From: Rhizobium sp. R635
Lineage (GTDB): Bacteria; Pseudomonadota; Alphaproteobacteria; Rhizobiales; Rhizobiaceae
Assembly (NCBI RefSeq): GCF_002211285.1
Contig: NZ_LOKX01000001.1
Coordinates: forward strand, 248,001-312,000
Length of the DNA stretch: 64,000 nt
Direction of reading: 5' to 3'
This document shows, piece by piece, positions 18,454-26,837 of this stretch. How positions within the stretch are numbered: the stretch's first letter is position 1; each line of letters opens with the position of its first letter. The position numbers were made by a program, and so were the translations under genes. Under the pieces are notes generated by a model. The model was given only the letters and a program-made list of their open reading frames with translations. It ran no database searches and was not told where the DNA came from.

Positions 18454-20037
18454 ATGTTTCCTAGACAAGTTGGCGAGCGGATAGGAGGATATAGAAAAAT
18501 TCATTCTTATGGATGCGAGCCGTCTCAGCGAATATTTGGACGTGTTTCAGCGGCGTTAATTGTCGGCGCTCATATATATGCACTTGTAGTGTTTGGTTCG
18601 ACGTTCTGGATCGACAGCAGCGTTTACATCGCTCTTTCCGAAGCGTTGAAATCGCCGCAAGGCATGGCAGAATTTTATCATGAAGGCGGTCGCTGGATGT
18701 TTAGCCATATCCAGCCTGGAGTATCGATATTATGGTTGTGCTTAAGTATTTTCAACGAGACATGGCGTTGGCCTGTTCTGGCTAGCTGTCAACACACAAT
18801 TGCAGTGGTGGCGTTGTGGTTTACATTCTGCACAATTAATCGCTATTGGCCAACATGGCTTCATTTAGTACCTTTAACTATATTGATCTTGCTTCCGACT
18901 TATCAGTCATTTCATAATGCGTTGCTTAGTGAATCCCTTACATCTTCTCTTTTTTTGATAGCTTTTTCGGCCTGTTTGCGTATTGGCTACGAACCGCATT
19001 TCCAAAAATTGAATATTTTTACTGTATTATTGGTGATTTTCCTAATAACTCAATTTCGAAGTTATTGGGGTGTCACGGTTGTTTTAATGTTATGTTGTGC
19101 CTTGCAGAGAAGAAGGCTAATTTTATCCGCTTGGATGCCGCTGTTGCTCCTTGTTGCCACGAGTGCCGCCACAGCTTTTCCGGTCTATCGCTTCATTCAA
19201 ACTGGGCAGTTTTTTCTTCCGCAAGGCGGCATGAACTCCTTCATCACAGGATTACAGGTCAATCCGAATCCTTCAAATAAGGTGCGCGAGGTGTTTGACG
19301 GACTTGAGTTTCCTCCCTCACTGCCCGCCTCGGTAATTTTGTCCAGCGGACTCAATCTGCGGCTTACTTTAGATATAGGCCATTTTTGGCGCAATGGCGG
19401 GCTTGATGATGAAGCAATTAATGACCGTGCAGAAAGATTAGGAAAAGCACTTACAAATGATGGGCTTGAAATTCAAATCAGACGCGTGATCTATGGCGTC
19501 GCTTCCCTTGGCTCTACAATGGTTTATAGCCTTGGGGATCCTCATCGCGAGATATTCAGGGGAATGACCATGAAGGCGATGATGGATCATCAGAACTATT
19601 ATTATCGCTGGTTTGGATGGATATCCGGAGAAAACTATCAACGTTATCTCGATTCTTTCTTCGGGTCGACGTCCGACCTTCCGCCTTTCCCTTTTAGCAG
19701 TCTAGCGGCGGCGCAAATAAAGAAGGCTTGGCAACCCTATCTCTCTTCAAATCCATCTTCCTATCTTCGCGATCCGGTCGGCTTCGGTTCCCTGCCGCCA
19801 GATGTGTGGCTGGCTTCTGGTTTTGCAGCATTTCTAATTTTGATCGTACGGTTGCCATTTGTTGCTATACTTTTTTTCCTTGCGGTGGCTGTCGCTTTTT
19901 GTGCGGCGTTTTCATTTCCTGTCGGAGACACGCGGTATGCAAACGCCTTGATCCCATTCTACTTGGTTGCAATCTCAATTGCGGTGGGTGTATTAAGCCG
20001 GGATAAAGAGCCGCAAGTAGTTGATACAGCCGCTTAA
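18454..20037 (+). CDS. Polytopic membrane protein of unknown function, AT-richer than its neighbours
   Basis: 527 aa with roughly ten hydrophobic helices and large loops. An early FWIDSSVYIAL segment after the first helix and the layout resemble GT-C-type membrane glycosyltransferases, where an acidic residue in the first periplasmic loop is catalytic, but I do not recognise a defined family. Codon use shifts markedly: stretches such as nt 18880-19130 use ATA, TTA and ATT freely, unlike the flanking genes, suggesting acquisition from elsewhere. It could transfer a sugar or other group to the polymer on the periplasmic side. Starts 5 bases after the FkbM stop. Confidence 0.65.
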   Translation: MFPRQVGERIGGYRKIHSYGCEPSQRIFGRVSAALIVGAHIYALVVFGSTFWIDSSVYIALSEALKSPQGMAEFYHEGGRWMFSHIQPGVSILWLCLSIFNETWRWPVLASCQHTIAVVALWFTFCTINRYWPTWLHLVPLTILILLPTYQSFHNALLSESLTSSLFLIAFSACLRIGYEPHFQKLNIFTVLLVIFLITQFRSYWGVTVVLMLCCALQRRRLILSAWMPLLLLVATSAATAFPVYRFIQTGQFFLPQGGMNSFITGLQVNPNPSNKVREVFDGLEFPPSLPASVILSSGLNLRLTLDIGHFWRNGGLDDEAINDRAERLGKALTNDGLEIQIRRVIYGVASLGSTMVYSLGDPHREIFRGMTMKAMMDHQNYYYRWFGWISGENYQRYLDSFFGSTSDLPPFPFSSLAAAQIKKAWQPYLSSNPSSYLRDPVGFGSLPPDVWLASGFAAFLILIVRLPFVAILFFLAVAVAFCAAFSFPVGDTRYANALIPFYLVAISIAVGVLSRDKEPQVVDTAA

Positions 20038-20152
20038 CGGTATCGCCGGAAAGGCGGGTTTTGGGCGCAGGACTCAAGCGGCTAGGATATCGATCGCTGG
20101 ATAGCTGCTTGCAAATGCGCGCAATCTTCAAATTATGAGAATTGGCTGCTGA

Positions 20153-21160
20153 ATGGACGCACAGTTCAATGAATGTATGAAAGTCGCGAGAAAACTTGTT
20201 GACCCCAGTTTTCTCGAAGCGTTGAAGCGGCCTCAACCGCACGCAATCATCGCGGCGACCACCATGATTTGGCTTCAGATAGCTATCTCTTGGGCGATTG
20301 CGCTTCTTGGACCGTGGTGGCTCGTGTGGCTGCCGTTCCTAGTCAACTGCGCCGTAACGCAAGGCATGTTGCTCTGGGTTCACGAAGCATCGCATTTCCA
20401 TCTTTTCTCAGACCGCCGTAAGAACGATATCTGGTGTGATGTGTTCTTTGCAGCACCTGTCGGCATGTCGGTCGCCGCATATCGACTGCGCCATATGAGC
20501 CATCATGCTCATCTGGGTACTGAAAAGGATGCAGATGGCTATCCCTATCGCGAACCCATCAAGGGGTTCCGGGCACTTGCCTGGGTGATGGTGAAGGCGT
20601 TGAGCGGCGGTATGGGAGTATGGTTGGCGGCAGACAAATATGGCGGTTCAGCGCGAAAGGCGGCGTTGGGAAACTCGCTCTCGCCCTCATGGCTTGCGCC
20701 GAGCGCGACCATCATCTTCAATGGCTTGCTGTTTGCGCTATGCATTTTCACGGGTCGCTGGTACCTCTATATTCTGCTATGGGGCTATCCCATTGCAGCC
20801 GTAGCAATCGCGCTGAATATCGTGCGCACCATTGCAGAACACCAGCCCGAAGACTATCCGCTTTATAAGGACGCGCGGGAGCACGCAATGATGCCGCTTG
20901 CCCGAACGACGGTGCCTAATTGGTTCGAAAAGTGGCTGATGTATCAGGCAAATTTTAACTATCACATCGAACATCACCTTTTCCCCGCCATTCCGCAGCA
21001 CAATCTTGCTAAACTCCATAGGCACCTTTCCGAAAAAGGGTTCTATGAGCATTTCCCAGGATGTCTGCAACGCAGCGGTTTTGGAAAATTCATCCGACTC
21101 TCGAGAAATCGCAGAAACGATGATTTCTCAGATTCTGTTCAAGACGCCCTAGCTCTTTGA
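20153..21160 (+). CDS. Fatty-acid desaturase / di-iron membrane oxygenase
   Basis: 335 aa with the three histidine clusters of the integral-membrane desaturase/hydroxylase superfamily in order: HEASH, HMSHHAH and NYHIEHH, separated by hydrophobic helices. The enzyme binds a di-iron centre and oxidises an alkyl chain using O2. It lies directly before a methyltransferase gene, which it overlaps if that gene starts at 21157. Substrate is unknown; a lipid-linked intermediate, a fatty acid of lipid A, or a sugar substituent are all possible. ATG 20177 is an alternative start. Confidence 0.85.
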   Translation: MDAQFNECMKVARKLVDPSFLEALKRPQPHAIIAATTMIWLQIAISWAIALLGPWWLVWLPFLVNCAVTQGMLLWVHEASHFHLFSDRRKNDIWCDVFFAAPVGMSVAAYRLRHMSHHAHLGTEKDADGYPYREPIKGFRALAWVMVKALSGGMGVWLAADKYGGSARKAALGNSLSPSWLAPSATIIFNGLLFALCIFTGRWYLYILLWGYPIAAVAIALNIVRTIAEHQPEDYPLYKDAREHAMMPLARTTVPNWFEKWLMYQANFNYHIEHHLFPAIPQHNLAKLHRHLSEKGFYEHFPGCLQRSGFGKFIRLSRNRRNDDFSDSVQDALAL

Positions 21161-21180
21161 GCTGTAGTACACGGAAAAAA

Positions 21181-22143
21181 ATGAATTCTCACACAACAAA
21201 CCGGATAAAGTCGACATCAACGATTTGCTCCAATTGTGGTAGTCAACGTTTCGCTGTTGCGGCTACCGGGCGAGACTACATATATCACGGCACTGAAGAC
21301 ACCTTCAGATATGTCCGCTGCGATGACTGCGGTCATTTTTATCTTAATCCGAGGCCAGACATCAGCCAACTGTCCCTTATGTATCCCGCCAACTACGGTA
21401 CCTTCTCAAAGAGATTTCAGGGTCGTGCAAATCTCCTTGGGCGAATCAAGACCATCGTCAATCGCAAGCGCCTGAAGGGCGTTGTTGCTCATCTGCCTTT
21501 GCGGGGAAGGATACTCGACGTTGGGTGCGGCAATGGCGAACTTTTGATTGCACTTCGTGAAGCGCGGCCCGATCTTGAACTTTTCGGCCTGGATTGGCAT
21601 TTTCCGGCTGAAACGCGTAGCGCTTTGGAAAGACAGGGAATTGCTGTGATCGAAGCGCCGCTTGAAGCGGCAGAGTTGCCGCCGGAACCTTTCGACCTTA
21701 TCGTCATGCTCCAGCTTATAGAGCATCTTTGGGAGCCAGAGGAGAGCTTGCGACGTCTCGTCCGTGCCCTAGCGAAGGACGGCCGTCTGTTGATTGAAAC
21801 GCCCAATACCGATGGTTGGGACAGACGGCTTTTTGCCGGCGGGGCCTGGGGCGGATATTATTTCCCGCGACATCTGAATCTTTATAACTTCGAGCGATTG
21901 GCGGATCTCTTGCGCAGGGTAGGGCTATCAGTCGAATCTCAGCGTAATCTGCCAGCACCCCTGATCTGGATTTATTCCCTTCAAGGTGTTGTTCAGGCGA
22001 GTTTCGGCTGGAAGAGCTTTTTGACGAGGCTTTTCGGGGTTAAAAATCTACCATTGATTGCTGCCTTTGCCTTCCTTGATAGCGCCTGTATCACAATGGG
22101 CTTCACGACATCAAATCAACAGACGATATCAAAGAAGACGTAG
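21181..22143 (+). CDS. SAM methyltransferase with N-terminal zinc ribbon
   Basis: About 320 aa. An N-terminal four-Cys ribbon (CSNCGS ... CDDCGHFYLNPRP) is followed by a class I methyltransferase: RILDVGCGNGELL, MLQLIEHLWEPEESL and DGRLLIETPN. This two-part architecture is that of the C-methyltransferase / Methyltransf_23 proteins found in polysaccharide loci. ATG 21181 has a purine-rich upstream stretch; TTG 21157 is an alternative that would overlap the desaturase. It is the last intact + strand gene of the polysaccharide cluster. Confidence 0.82.
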   Translation: MNSHTTNRIKSTSTICSNCGSQRFAVAATGRDYIYHGTEDTFRYVRCDDCGHFYLNPRPDISQLSLMYPANYGTFSKRFQGRANLLGRIKTIVNRKRLKGVVAHLPLRGRILDVGCGNGELLIALREARPDLELFGLDWHFPAETRSALERQGIAVIEAPLEAAELPPEPFDLIVMLQLIEHLWEPEESLRRLVRALAKDGRLLIETPNTDGWDRRLFAGGAWGGYYFPRHLNLYNFERLADLLRRVGLSVESQRNLPAPLIWIYSLQGVVQASFGWKSFLTRLFGVKNLPLIAAFAFLDSACITMGFTTSNQQTISKKT

Positions 22144-22254
22144 TTTGGAGCGCTTCACGCGGCAGCGTCTTCGGGAAGGGGTCGCTACCTGAAGGGCCGC
22201 AAACTCTGGCCGACGGTTTGAAGCGGCGTTCGCGTCGACACTGCACGCGGTTGC

Positions 22255-22580
22255 TTGTGCCGGATCGCTAACGGCAAGTGCGTTTTGGTTACTAGCTGCG
22301 GGCCGATCGGCGTGCATGCCATCATCGGCGCACGCACCCATGGCGCTTGGGAGATTGTCGCGGCCGATGTAATGGATGCCGCCCTTACAAAGACGCGAGA
22401 TGGGAACTTACGAAGCCTCAATCTCGGCAGCAATCGGCAGAGACTGGTCGCCTATTCCATGGGTCCGACGGCGACGTTTCCATCCCACAGAATCTCGTCG
22501 TCGCCGTCAAAGCGCTCGAGGTTGCCGGCGACAGAAGCGAATCGGTGAAGGTGCAACTCACACTTTTACAGCCGCATTGT
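22255..22580 (+). pseudogene. Remnant of a zinc-dependent sugar/alcohol dehydrogenase (idonate dehydrogenase-like)
   Basis: No complete gene, but two fragments of one medium-chain dehydrogenase can be read in different frames. At 22270-22390 the frame starting at 22255 gives a Rossmann segment (VTSCGPIGVHA, then EIVAADVMDAALTK). At about 22490-22560 the frame starting at 22347 gives VAVKALEVAGDRSESVKVQL, which matches the usual C-terminus of L-idonate 5-dehydrogenase-like proteins. The region between is too short and out of frame, so it has suffered deletion and frameshift. Bases 22144-22254 and 22580-22687 show nothing recognisable. Family assignment is from memory of the motif, not a search. 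Confidence 0.55.
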
Positions 22581-22687
22581 CCTCTCGAGCGATGGCGTTC
22601 TCAAATAACGTGCAGGCCGCCTACGCGTTTAAATCGCTAAGCCAGCCTTCTCCTTCGGGATTGAATGAAGACCTGACCGATCAATGC

Positions 22688-22984
22688 TCAATGGGTGATG
22701 CCAATCACTTGGAAGGTAGTAAAAAGCACAATCCCGACGATGCCGCTCACGAGCCCTGAATAGCTGCTGCGCGCCTTCTTGCTCGTAAACAGATAACGTG
22801 CGGCGAGAGCAAATATAAGACCAAAAAATAGATGACTTAGCGCGATCCCCAATGCGGTACCGATATTATGTCCGATATAGAAAGGGCCGCTATATCGATC
22901 ATTTCCGAGCGATACATTGAGCGCCTGCATGCAGCTTCCGGAAATTACCGACAGAAGGGTCAACCAGCCGATCACGCGCAGCAT
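22688..22984 (-). CDS. Small integral membrane protein, unknown
   Basis: 98 aa. On the minus strand, ATG 22984 is preceded by TTTGGAGAAATAT, a good SD at proper distance, so I prefer it to the longer frame starting at 23065. Three hydrophobic segments are visible (LRVIGWLTLLSVISG, IGTALGIALSHLFFGLIFALAA, and a C-terminal VSGIVGIVLFTTFQV). No family is recognised. It lies on the chromosomal side of the island boundary and is therefore probably a resident gene. Confidence 0.6.
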   Translation of the reverse strand: MLRVIGWLTLLSVISGSCMQALNVSLGNDRYSGPFYIGHNIGTALGIALSHLFFGLIFALAARYLFTSKKARSSYSGLVSGIVGIVLFTTFQVIGITH

Positions 22985-23110
22985 ATATTTCTCCAAATCA
23001 ATAATCGAAATATGGGAACATCGGCATAAGCGCAGGAATATTGTCAATTTCCAACGGCGCAGCAACGGAAACTATCCACAACGCCGTTTACGTTCTTATA
23101 TTCGATAAGA

Positions 23111-23136
23111 GAGAATTGGCTGGGGAACCTGGATTC
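23111..23136. repeat. Distal attachment site of the island (copy of tRNA-Gln 3' end)
   Basis: 26 bases identical to 57869-57894. Contains GGCTGGGGAACCTGGATTC, the reverse complement of the acceptor stem and T-arm part of the tRNA. To the left lies resident chromosome; to the right begins the conserved left arm TCACATGATTTCA. This is the island end away from the integrase. Confidence 0.88.
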
Positions 23137-23350
23137 TCACATGATTTCAGAGGCTTAACGAAAAGTCCTTAGGATTCCCTCTTTTTTCCCATCGCGAGCG
23201 ACCGTGGATGCCACCTTTGTGCCCTGGCTTTGGGCATCAGTCAACCGGACGGTCGAGCGGCAATAATTTCCGCTTTCGGGCCTCAATCTTGTGGTGAGGC
23301 AGCCGGACAGCGACCGGCAGCTTTGCGCCTTCACATCAGACATGGATAGT
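23111..23350 (+). repeat. Junction repeat copy 1 (left arm with att core)
   Basis: First of three direct repeats. Shared elements in order: core GGATTC, TCACATGATTTCA, GGATTCCCTC, TTTTCCC, GATGCCACCTTTGTG, CCTGGCTTTGG, CATCAGTCAAC, the near-palindrome GCGGCAATAATTTCCGC (23257-23273), and further down CAGCTTTGCGCC, which only copies 1 and 3 keep. No gene is present in 23137-23530; a frame at 23155-23391 has no coding character. Confidence 0.8.
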
Positions 23351-23530
23351 GCGTCAGCAGACACCTGGAAGCGGACATTGCTGGATGGCAATGACCTACG
23401 AGCAAACTCAATCGAGTGAGCAGCGTAGCGAAATTGGCTTTATGCGCCGTCGCAAAACCTGAAAATCGCGATGTTGCTTAATAGCTTGGCCGAGGGGGTA
23501 AAAGCAGCAATCTCCCAAGGGTAGGCCATC

Positions 23531-24406
23531 TTAACGGCGGAACCGTGGTGTCCAACTTTCTTCAAGGGCTTCCATCTCCTCGGCGTCGTCAATTTCATCG
23601 GGAGCAATGAAAAGCAGGGTGAGCTGGTACCCGTCCCGTTGAAGCAGCGTCTGCTCCAACACCTTTGGGCAATGAGAACGGCCTTCACCGGTTAGCCAGA
23701 CACTCCCCTGAATTTCAGCCCATTCTGACGGACCGGATTGTGTGCGGTCAGAAGATCGCCCGGATAGGCTTCGCTCTGGAAGATGATGTTTCGAGCGAAC
23801 CGACAGAGGTGGAAAATCCTTGGTCGCCCTAGTGTATCGAATAACCCCGTCTTTCGAGAAGACGAAGGCGCAGCAATCTTCCGTCAGCTCGACATACCGG
23901 GCCACAGTCGCCTCGACGCTTGTCCCGTATTGTCTAGCAAGCGATTTGACGTGCTCTACGTCGGCATCGCCCAGCTTACGCATATCGGAAACGAACCATG
24001 GCCTGGGCATAAGTATGCCAGCCGCGAACCGGTTGGCTTCTGTTTCCTGTTTCTGAACTAGCGTTTCGATCCGCCGCTCGCTCATGTCCTTTTTTGTGCA
24101 GCGCTGATCCCCCTTATGCCACGGAATCAAGAAATGTCCGATCTCGTGGGCGATGGTGAAGCGTCGACGCCCACCTTTTGTCCCGGCCTTATAGAGGATG
24201 ACACCCTTCCGTTTGTCTGGATCGGTGGTGAGGCCGCCCTCGAACTCCTCTGTTTCCATCTCCAGAATGTCGATAATGTTGATGGAGCGGGCCAGATCTT
24301 CGATTGGGACTGGCGCCGTCCAGTCCGGGTGATGGCGAAGGATGCAAGAGATGATAGACTCTGGGGCGGCACAGTCCGCGAGATCCATCATCAGCTCGTC
24401 GTTCAT
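23531..24406 (-). CDS. ImmA/IrrE-type metalloprotease
   Basis: 291 aa. The zinc motif HEIGH is at residues 87-91 with FTIAHEIGHFLI context, and the third ligand is probably the Glu of the ETEANRFAAGILMP helix, as in ImmA/IrrE proteases. The C-terminal third is a separate acidic-ended region. It forms an operon with the upstream XRE repressor gene (4-base overlap). In known pairs the protease cleaves or inactivates the cognate repressor upon a signal such as DNA damage, releasing promoters. Here it probably controls the divergent DUF2188/TIR genes or the element itself; that is inference. Confidence 0.85.
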   Translation of the reverse strand: MNDELMMDLADCAAPESIISCILRHHPDWTAPVPIEDLARSINIIDILEMETEEFEGGLTTDPDKRKGVILYKAGTKGGRRRFTIAHEIGHFLIPWHKGDQRCTKKDMSERRIETLVQKQETEANRFAAGILMPRPWFVSDMRKLGDADVEHVKSLARQYGTSVEATVARYVELTEDCCAFVFSKDGVIRYTRATKDFPPLSVRSKHHLPERSLSGRSSDRTQSGPSEWAEIQGSVWLTGEGRSHCPKVLEQTLLQRDGYQLTLLFIAPDEIDDAEEMEALEESWTPRFRR

Positions 24407-24723
24407 TTCGTGTCCTTATCTTTCAGGCGGTCAGCGACAACGCGCAGCGTTTCCCAATCCTTATCAGAAAGCTTGCCGCCGAACTCGCGGAAAAACTGTA
24501 ATGAGGACGGGTCGTGCTCGTCTTTTTCGTCCTCGGCGAGGTATTGAACGGTCACGTTAAAATGAGCGGCAAGCTTCTTCAGGAGCTCCAGTCCCGGATT
24601 GGTACTGGTTCCCTTCTCCAGTTCCCAAATATGAGCCTTCGAGACTGATACGGCATCGCCAACCTGTTGTAGCGACTCTCCGCGCTTCAACCGAAGCTCC
24701 TTGAGCTTCGAAGCTAATGACAT
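24403..24723 (-). CDS. XRE-family HTH transcriptional repressor
   Basis: 106 aa. Residues 1-60 form a Cro/C1 helix-turn-helix: LKELRLKRGESLQQVGDAV, VSKAHIWELEKG, then LELLKKLAAHFNVTVQYL. The C-terminal 40 residues are charged and may mediate dimerisation or contact with the protease. Its stop overlaps the start of the ImmA-like gene. It is transcribed divergently from the DUF2188 gene at 24874, so its operator should lie in 24724-24873. Confidence 0.9.
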   Translation of the reverse strand: MSLASKLKELRLKRGESLQQVGDAVSVSKAHIWELEKGTSTNPGLELLKKLAAHFNVTVQYLAEDEKDEHDPSSLQFFREFGGKLSDKDWETLRVVADRLKDKDTK

Positions 24724-24873
24724 TTCTGATCTCCCTTACATGCTCTGCGGAAGCAGCCAGTATGTGGAAAACGCCGTTCTGTCAAATGAACGACACGTTC
24801 GCAGTTGACAACGCTACGATCGTTCACCATATCTTACGGCATGTCCATATTGGGACGGAAAGGAGGTGAGAAA

Positions 24874-25098
24874 ATGTCAGGAAAGAACCAACACGTTGTG
24901 CCGCATGCTAATGGTTGGGCAGTGCAGGGTGCCGGGAACAGTCGCGCCACTGCGGTTCACTCTACCCAAGCTGAAGCAACGGCTCATGCTCGTTCGATCG
25001 CGCAGAACCAACAGTCTGAACTGTTGATCCACGGCCGAAACGGTCAGATCCGTGAACGAGACAGTTATGGCAATGATCCCTACCCACCAAAGGGCTGA
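24874..25098 (+). CDS. DUF2188-family small protein
   Basis: 74 aa. Its pattern (HVVPHANGWAVQ, then ATAVHSTQAEATAHARSIAQNQ, then ELLIHGRNGQIRERDSYGNDP) is the compact DUF2188 domain. ATG 24874 follows a near-perfect SD, AAGGAGGTGAG, so expression could be high; the frame runs back to 24805 but lacks an SD there. It lies between the divergent XRE/ImmA unit and the TIR gene and is followed by a strong terminator. Function of the family is not established. Confidence 0.85.
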   Translation: MSGKNQHVVPHANGWAVQGAGNSRATAVHSTQAEATAHARSIAQNQQSELLIHGRNGQIRERDSYGNDPYPPKG

Positions 25099-25106
25099 TC
25101 CACCAA

Positions 25107-25137
25107 GACCGCGTTCATTCAGAACGCGGTCTTTTTT
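25107..25137 (+). terminator. Rho-independent terminator after the DUF2188 gene
   Basis: Perfect 10-bp stem GACCGCGTTC / GAACGCGGTC with a 5-base loop, followed by six T. It separates the DUF2188 gene from the TIR gene, which therefore probably has its own promoter or depends on read-through. Confidence 0.93.
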
Positions 25138-25183
25138 GTGAGAGGATTCGCAAATTGGCGGATCGTGGAAGGAGAAGAAAGAT

Positions 25184-25912
25184 ATGGCTAGATGCACCGC
25201 TCCAGTAAAGGGCCATCGATCAGCCGCTGCGGCCGCCGACTGTCCTGCTTGCGGAAGCCGCTATGGTCGCTATAGCAGCTACAGGGGATATGGCGGCGCG
25301 TACAGCTCGGGTCTGACTTCTTCATACTTCCCGTCAGGAAGCAGCAGCGGCCGAAGCAGCAGTAGTGGCGGGTCGGGGCGCCGCACTGCAAAGCCGCGTT
25401 GGTCCGAAGCCGGCTCGACCGTGTGGTATACGCCCGAACAAGTGCAATCACTCACGCCTGTTCGCGAAAATGTCGAGAATCTAGCAGTGTCGCAGCCCGA
25501 CCTTCGAGACGTTTTTCTTTGTCATGCGTGGGATGACAGGCGGGGATCTGCCAAGGAACTGCATGACCTGCTCGAAGCGCGGGGTGTCCGTGTGTGGTTC
25601 AGTGAGAAGGATCTTGGCCTCGGGGTACCGATGATGCGGGCAATCGATAGGGGCTTAGTGAATTCCCGCATCGGTATCGTTCTTGTGACCCCGGCTATGC
25701 TACGCCGCCTACCGGCAGAAGGCATTGCAGACAAAGAACTGTCAGCCCTTCTAAGGCGTGAGCGGCTCATCCCAGTTGCCCACGGAACAACCTATGAAGA
25801 GCTTGAGCAGGTCAGCCTTCTGCTGGCCTCCCGAGCTGGGTTGAGCACTGCAGAAGAGTCGATGGCGGAAGTCGCAGCTAAGATCGCCGAACTGGTTGCC
25901 ACTCATTCTTGA
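25184..25912 (+). CDS. TIR-domain protein with N-terminal Cys/His motif and low-complexity linker
   Basis: 242 aa. Residues 1-25 hold a CxxxxxxxH...CPAC motif (possible zinc site). Residues 26-65 are a Gly/Ser/Tyr-rich linker. A TIR domain occupies about 108-240: DVFLCHAWDDR (box 1), VRVWFSEKDLGLG, GIVLVTPAML and ADKELSALL, whose Glu (about residue 185) sits where catalytic TIR NADases have theirs. ATG 25184 has SD AAGGAG. Bacterial TIR proteins in defence islands commonly make NAD-derived signals or deplete NAD on phage infection. The linker and zinc-like head are unusual. The gene downstream is probably its partner. Confidence 0.87.
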   Translation: MARCTAPVKGHRSAAAAADCPACGSRYGRYSSYRGYGGAYSSGLTSSYFPSGSSSGRSSSSGGSGRRTAKPRWSEAGSTVWYTPEQVQSLTPVRENVENLAVSQPDLRDVFLCHAWDDRRGSAKELHDLLEARGVRVWFSEKDLGLGVPMMRAIDRGLVNSRIGIVLVTPAMLRRLPAEGIADKELSALLRRERLIPVAHGTTYEELEQVSLLLASRAGLSTAEESMAEVAAKIAELVATHS

Positions 25913-25928
25913 TATCCGGGAGACAGAG

Positions 25929-26597
25929 ATGTCGATGCGCCGCGTGCACCTTCGCAAACTGCTCAAGATTGTGTTCCTGCAGGAGGGCCCTCGCCGATCG
26001 GCGCTCCGGGCCGACATTCGAGAGGATCGCGCACGGGCGGCGGAGGACCATGGCGAGGGCGGTGGAGATTTCTACGGGCCCTTCTGGAGCGACGCGAAGC
26101 GGCATGTTTTTGGCATGCACGATCTGCACGCTGCGACCGATGGACGGATAACGGGAAATGCCCGCCGCCAAAACCTCTATCCGCGGCTACGGGATGGCTT
26201 CCTCCATTGGTGGGACGAGAGGCGTCGCTGGACGAACGCACCCTTTGTGCCCGGACGGCAGCTCGGGACGCATTTTCCGTTTCCCGGACTCGATGCCGTT
26301 GTGAAGATCGATAACATCTTGTCTGCCCGCGATGGTCGTGGTGATGAGCATTACGTCTACCCCTATTTTTCAGAGACCCCTGTTCTGGGTGAGCAGGCTG
26401 CGCGGCTCGGGCTTTGGCTATTAGGCCAAGCACTCGTCACTGTACCTCACGAGGAGATCCGGATTCTGGATATCATTCGCGGCGAACCCTTTTCGATTGA
26501 TCGCTATCCGCTTACGGGGAACGAAGAGGACGAGTTTCGCGACCGATATGCGACCCTCCTTGAAGAATGGGAAGCGCTTCGAGGAGAATACGACTGA
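25929..26597 (+). CDS. Unknown protein, probable partner of the TIR protein
   Basis: 222 aa from ATG 25929 (SD GGGAG), 16 bases past the TIR stop. The N-terminus is basic. A conserved-looking core follows, with GDFYGPFWSDAKRHV, HFPFPGLDAVVKIDN and HYVYPYFSETP, then an amphipathic LGLWLLGQAL. The C-terminus is acidic. No signal peptide or membrane segment is visible. I do not recognise a family. Close coupling to the TIR gene suggests a sensor, effector or antidote role in the same system. Confidence 0.7.
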   Translation: MSMRRVHLRKLLKIVFLQEGPRRSALRADIREDRARAAEDHGEGGGDFYGPFWSDAKRHVFGMHDLHAATDGRITGNARRQNLYPRLRDGFLHWWDERRRWTNAPFVPGRQLGTHFPFPGLDAVVKIDNILSARDGRGDEHYVYPYFSETPVLGEQAARLGLWLLGQALVTVPHEEIRILDIIRGEPFSIDRYPLTGNEEDEFRDRYATLLEEWEALRGEYD

Positions 26598-26607
26598 GGA
26601 TGCCAAC

Positions 26608-26796
26608 GTGAGCAAGCAACTGAATGGGCTATTGCGAACGCAGCAGCCGCTGACCGCATCCTTGGCGCGCTCTAAAGTCGGGGGCTTGGACGACCTTCTT
26701 CGCTGCGAAGCGGACGGAAAGATAACGGCCCCATTGCACTCACTAATCGCGGGTCCCAGCCAGTTTTTCCTAGCCGTCTTCGAACGCGACGGATAG
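26608..26796 (+). CDS. Possible small ORF (62 aa)
   Basis: GTG 26608 has GAGGA about 7 bases upstream and lies 10 bases after the previous stop. The translation (SKQLNGLLRTQQPLTAS ... SQFFLAVFERDG) has no recognised domain. It would be the third gene of the TIR unit, but coding status is weakly supported. Confidence 0.3.
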   Translation: MSKQLNGLLRTQQPLTASLARSKVGGLDDLLRCEADGKITAPLHSLIAGPSQFFLAVFERDG

Positions 26797-26837
26797 CCGA
26801 AGAAACTGTGGAAGAGATCGCCCAACTTATTGAGAAG

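Noticed and set aside
22376..22759. 127-codon + frame
   Set aside because: Composition is unlike a protein, and overlapping frames reveal a decayed dehydrogenase instead.
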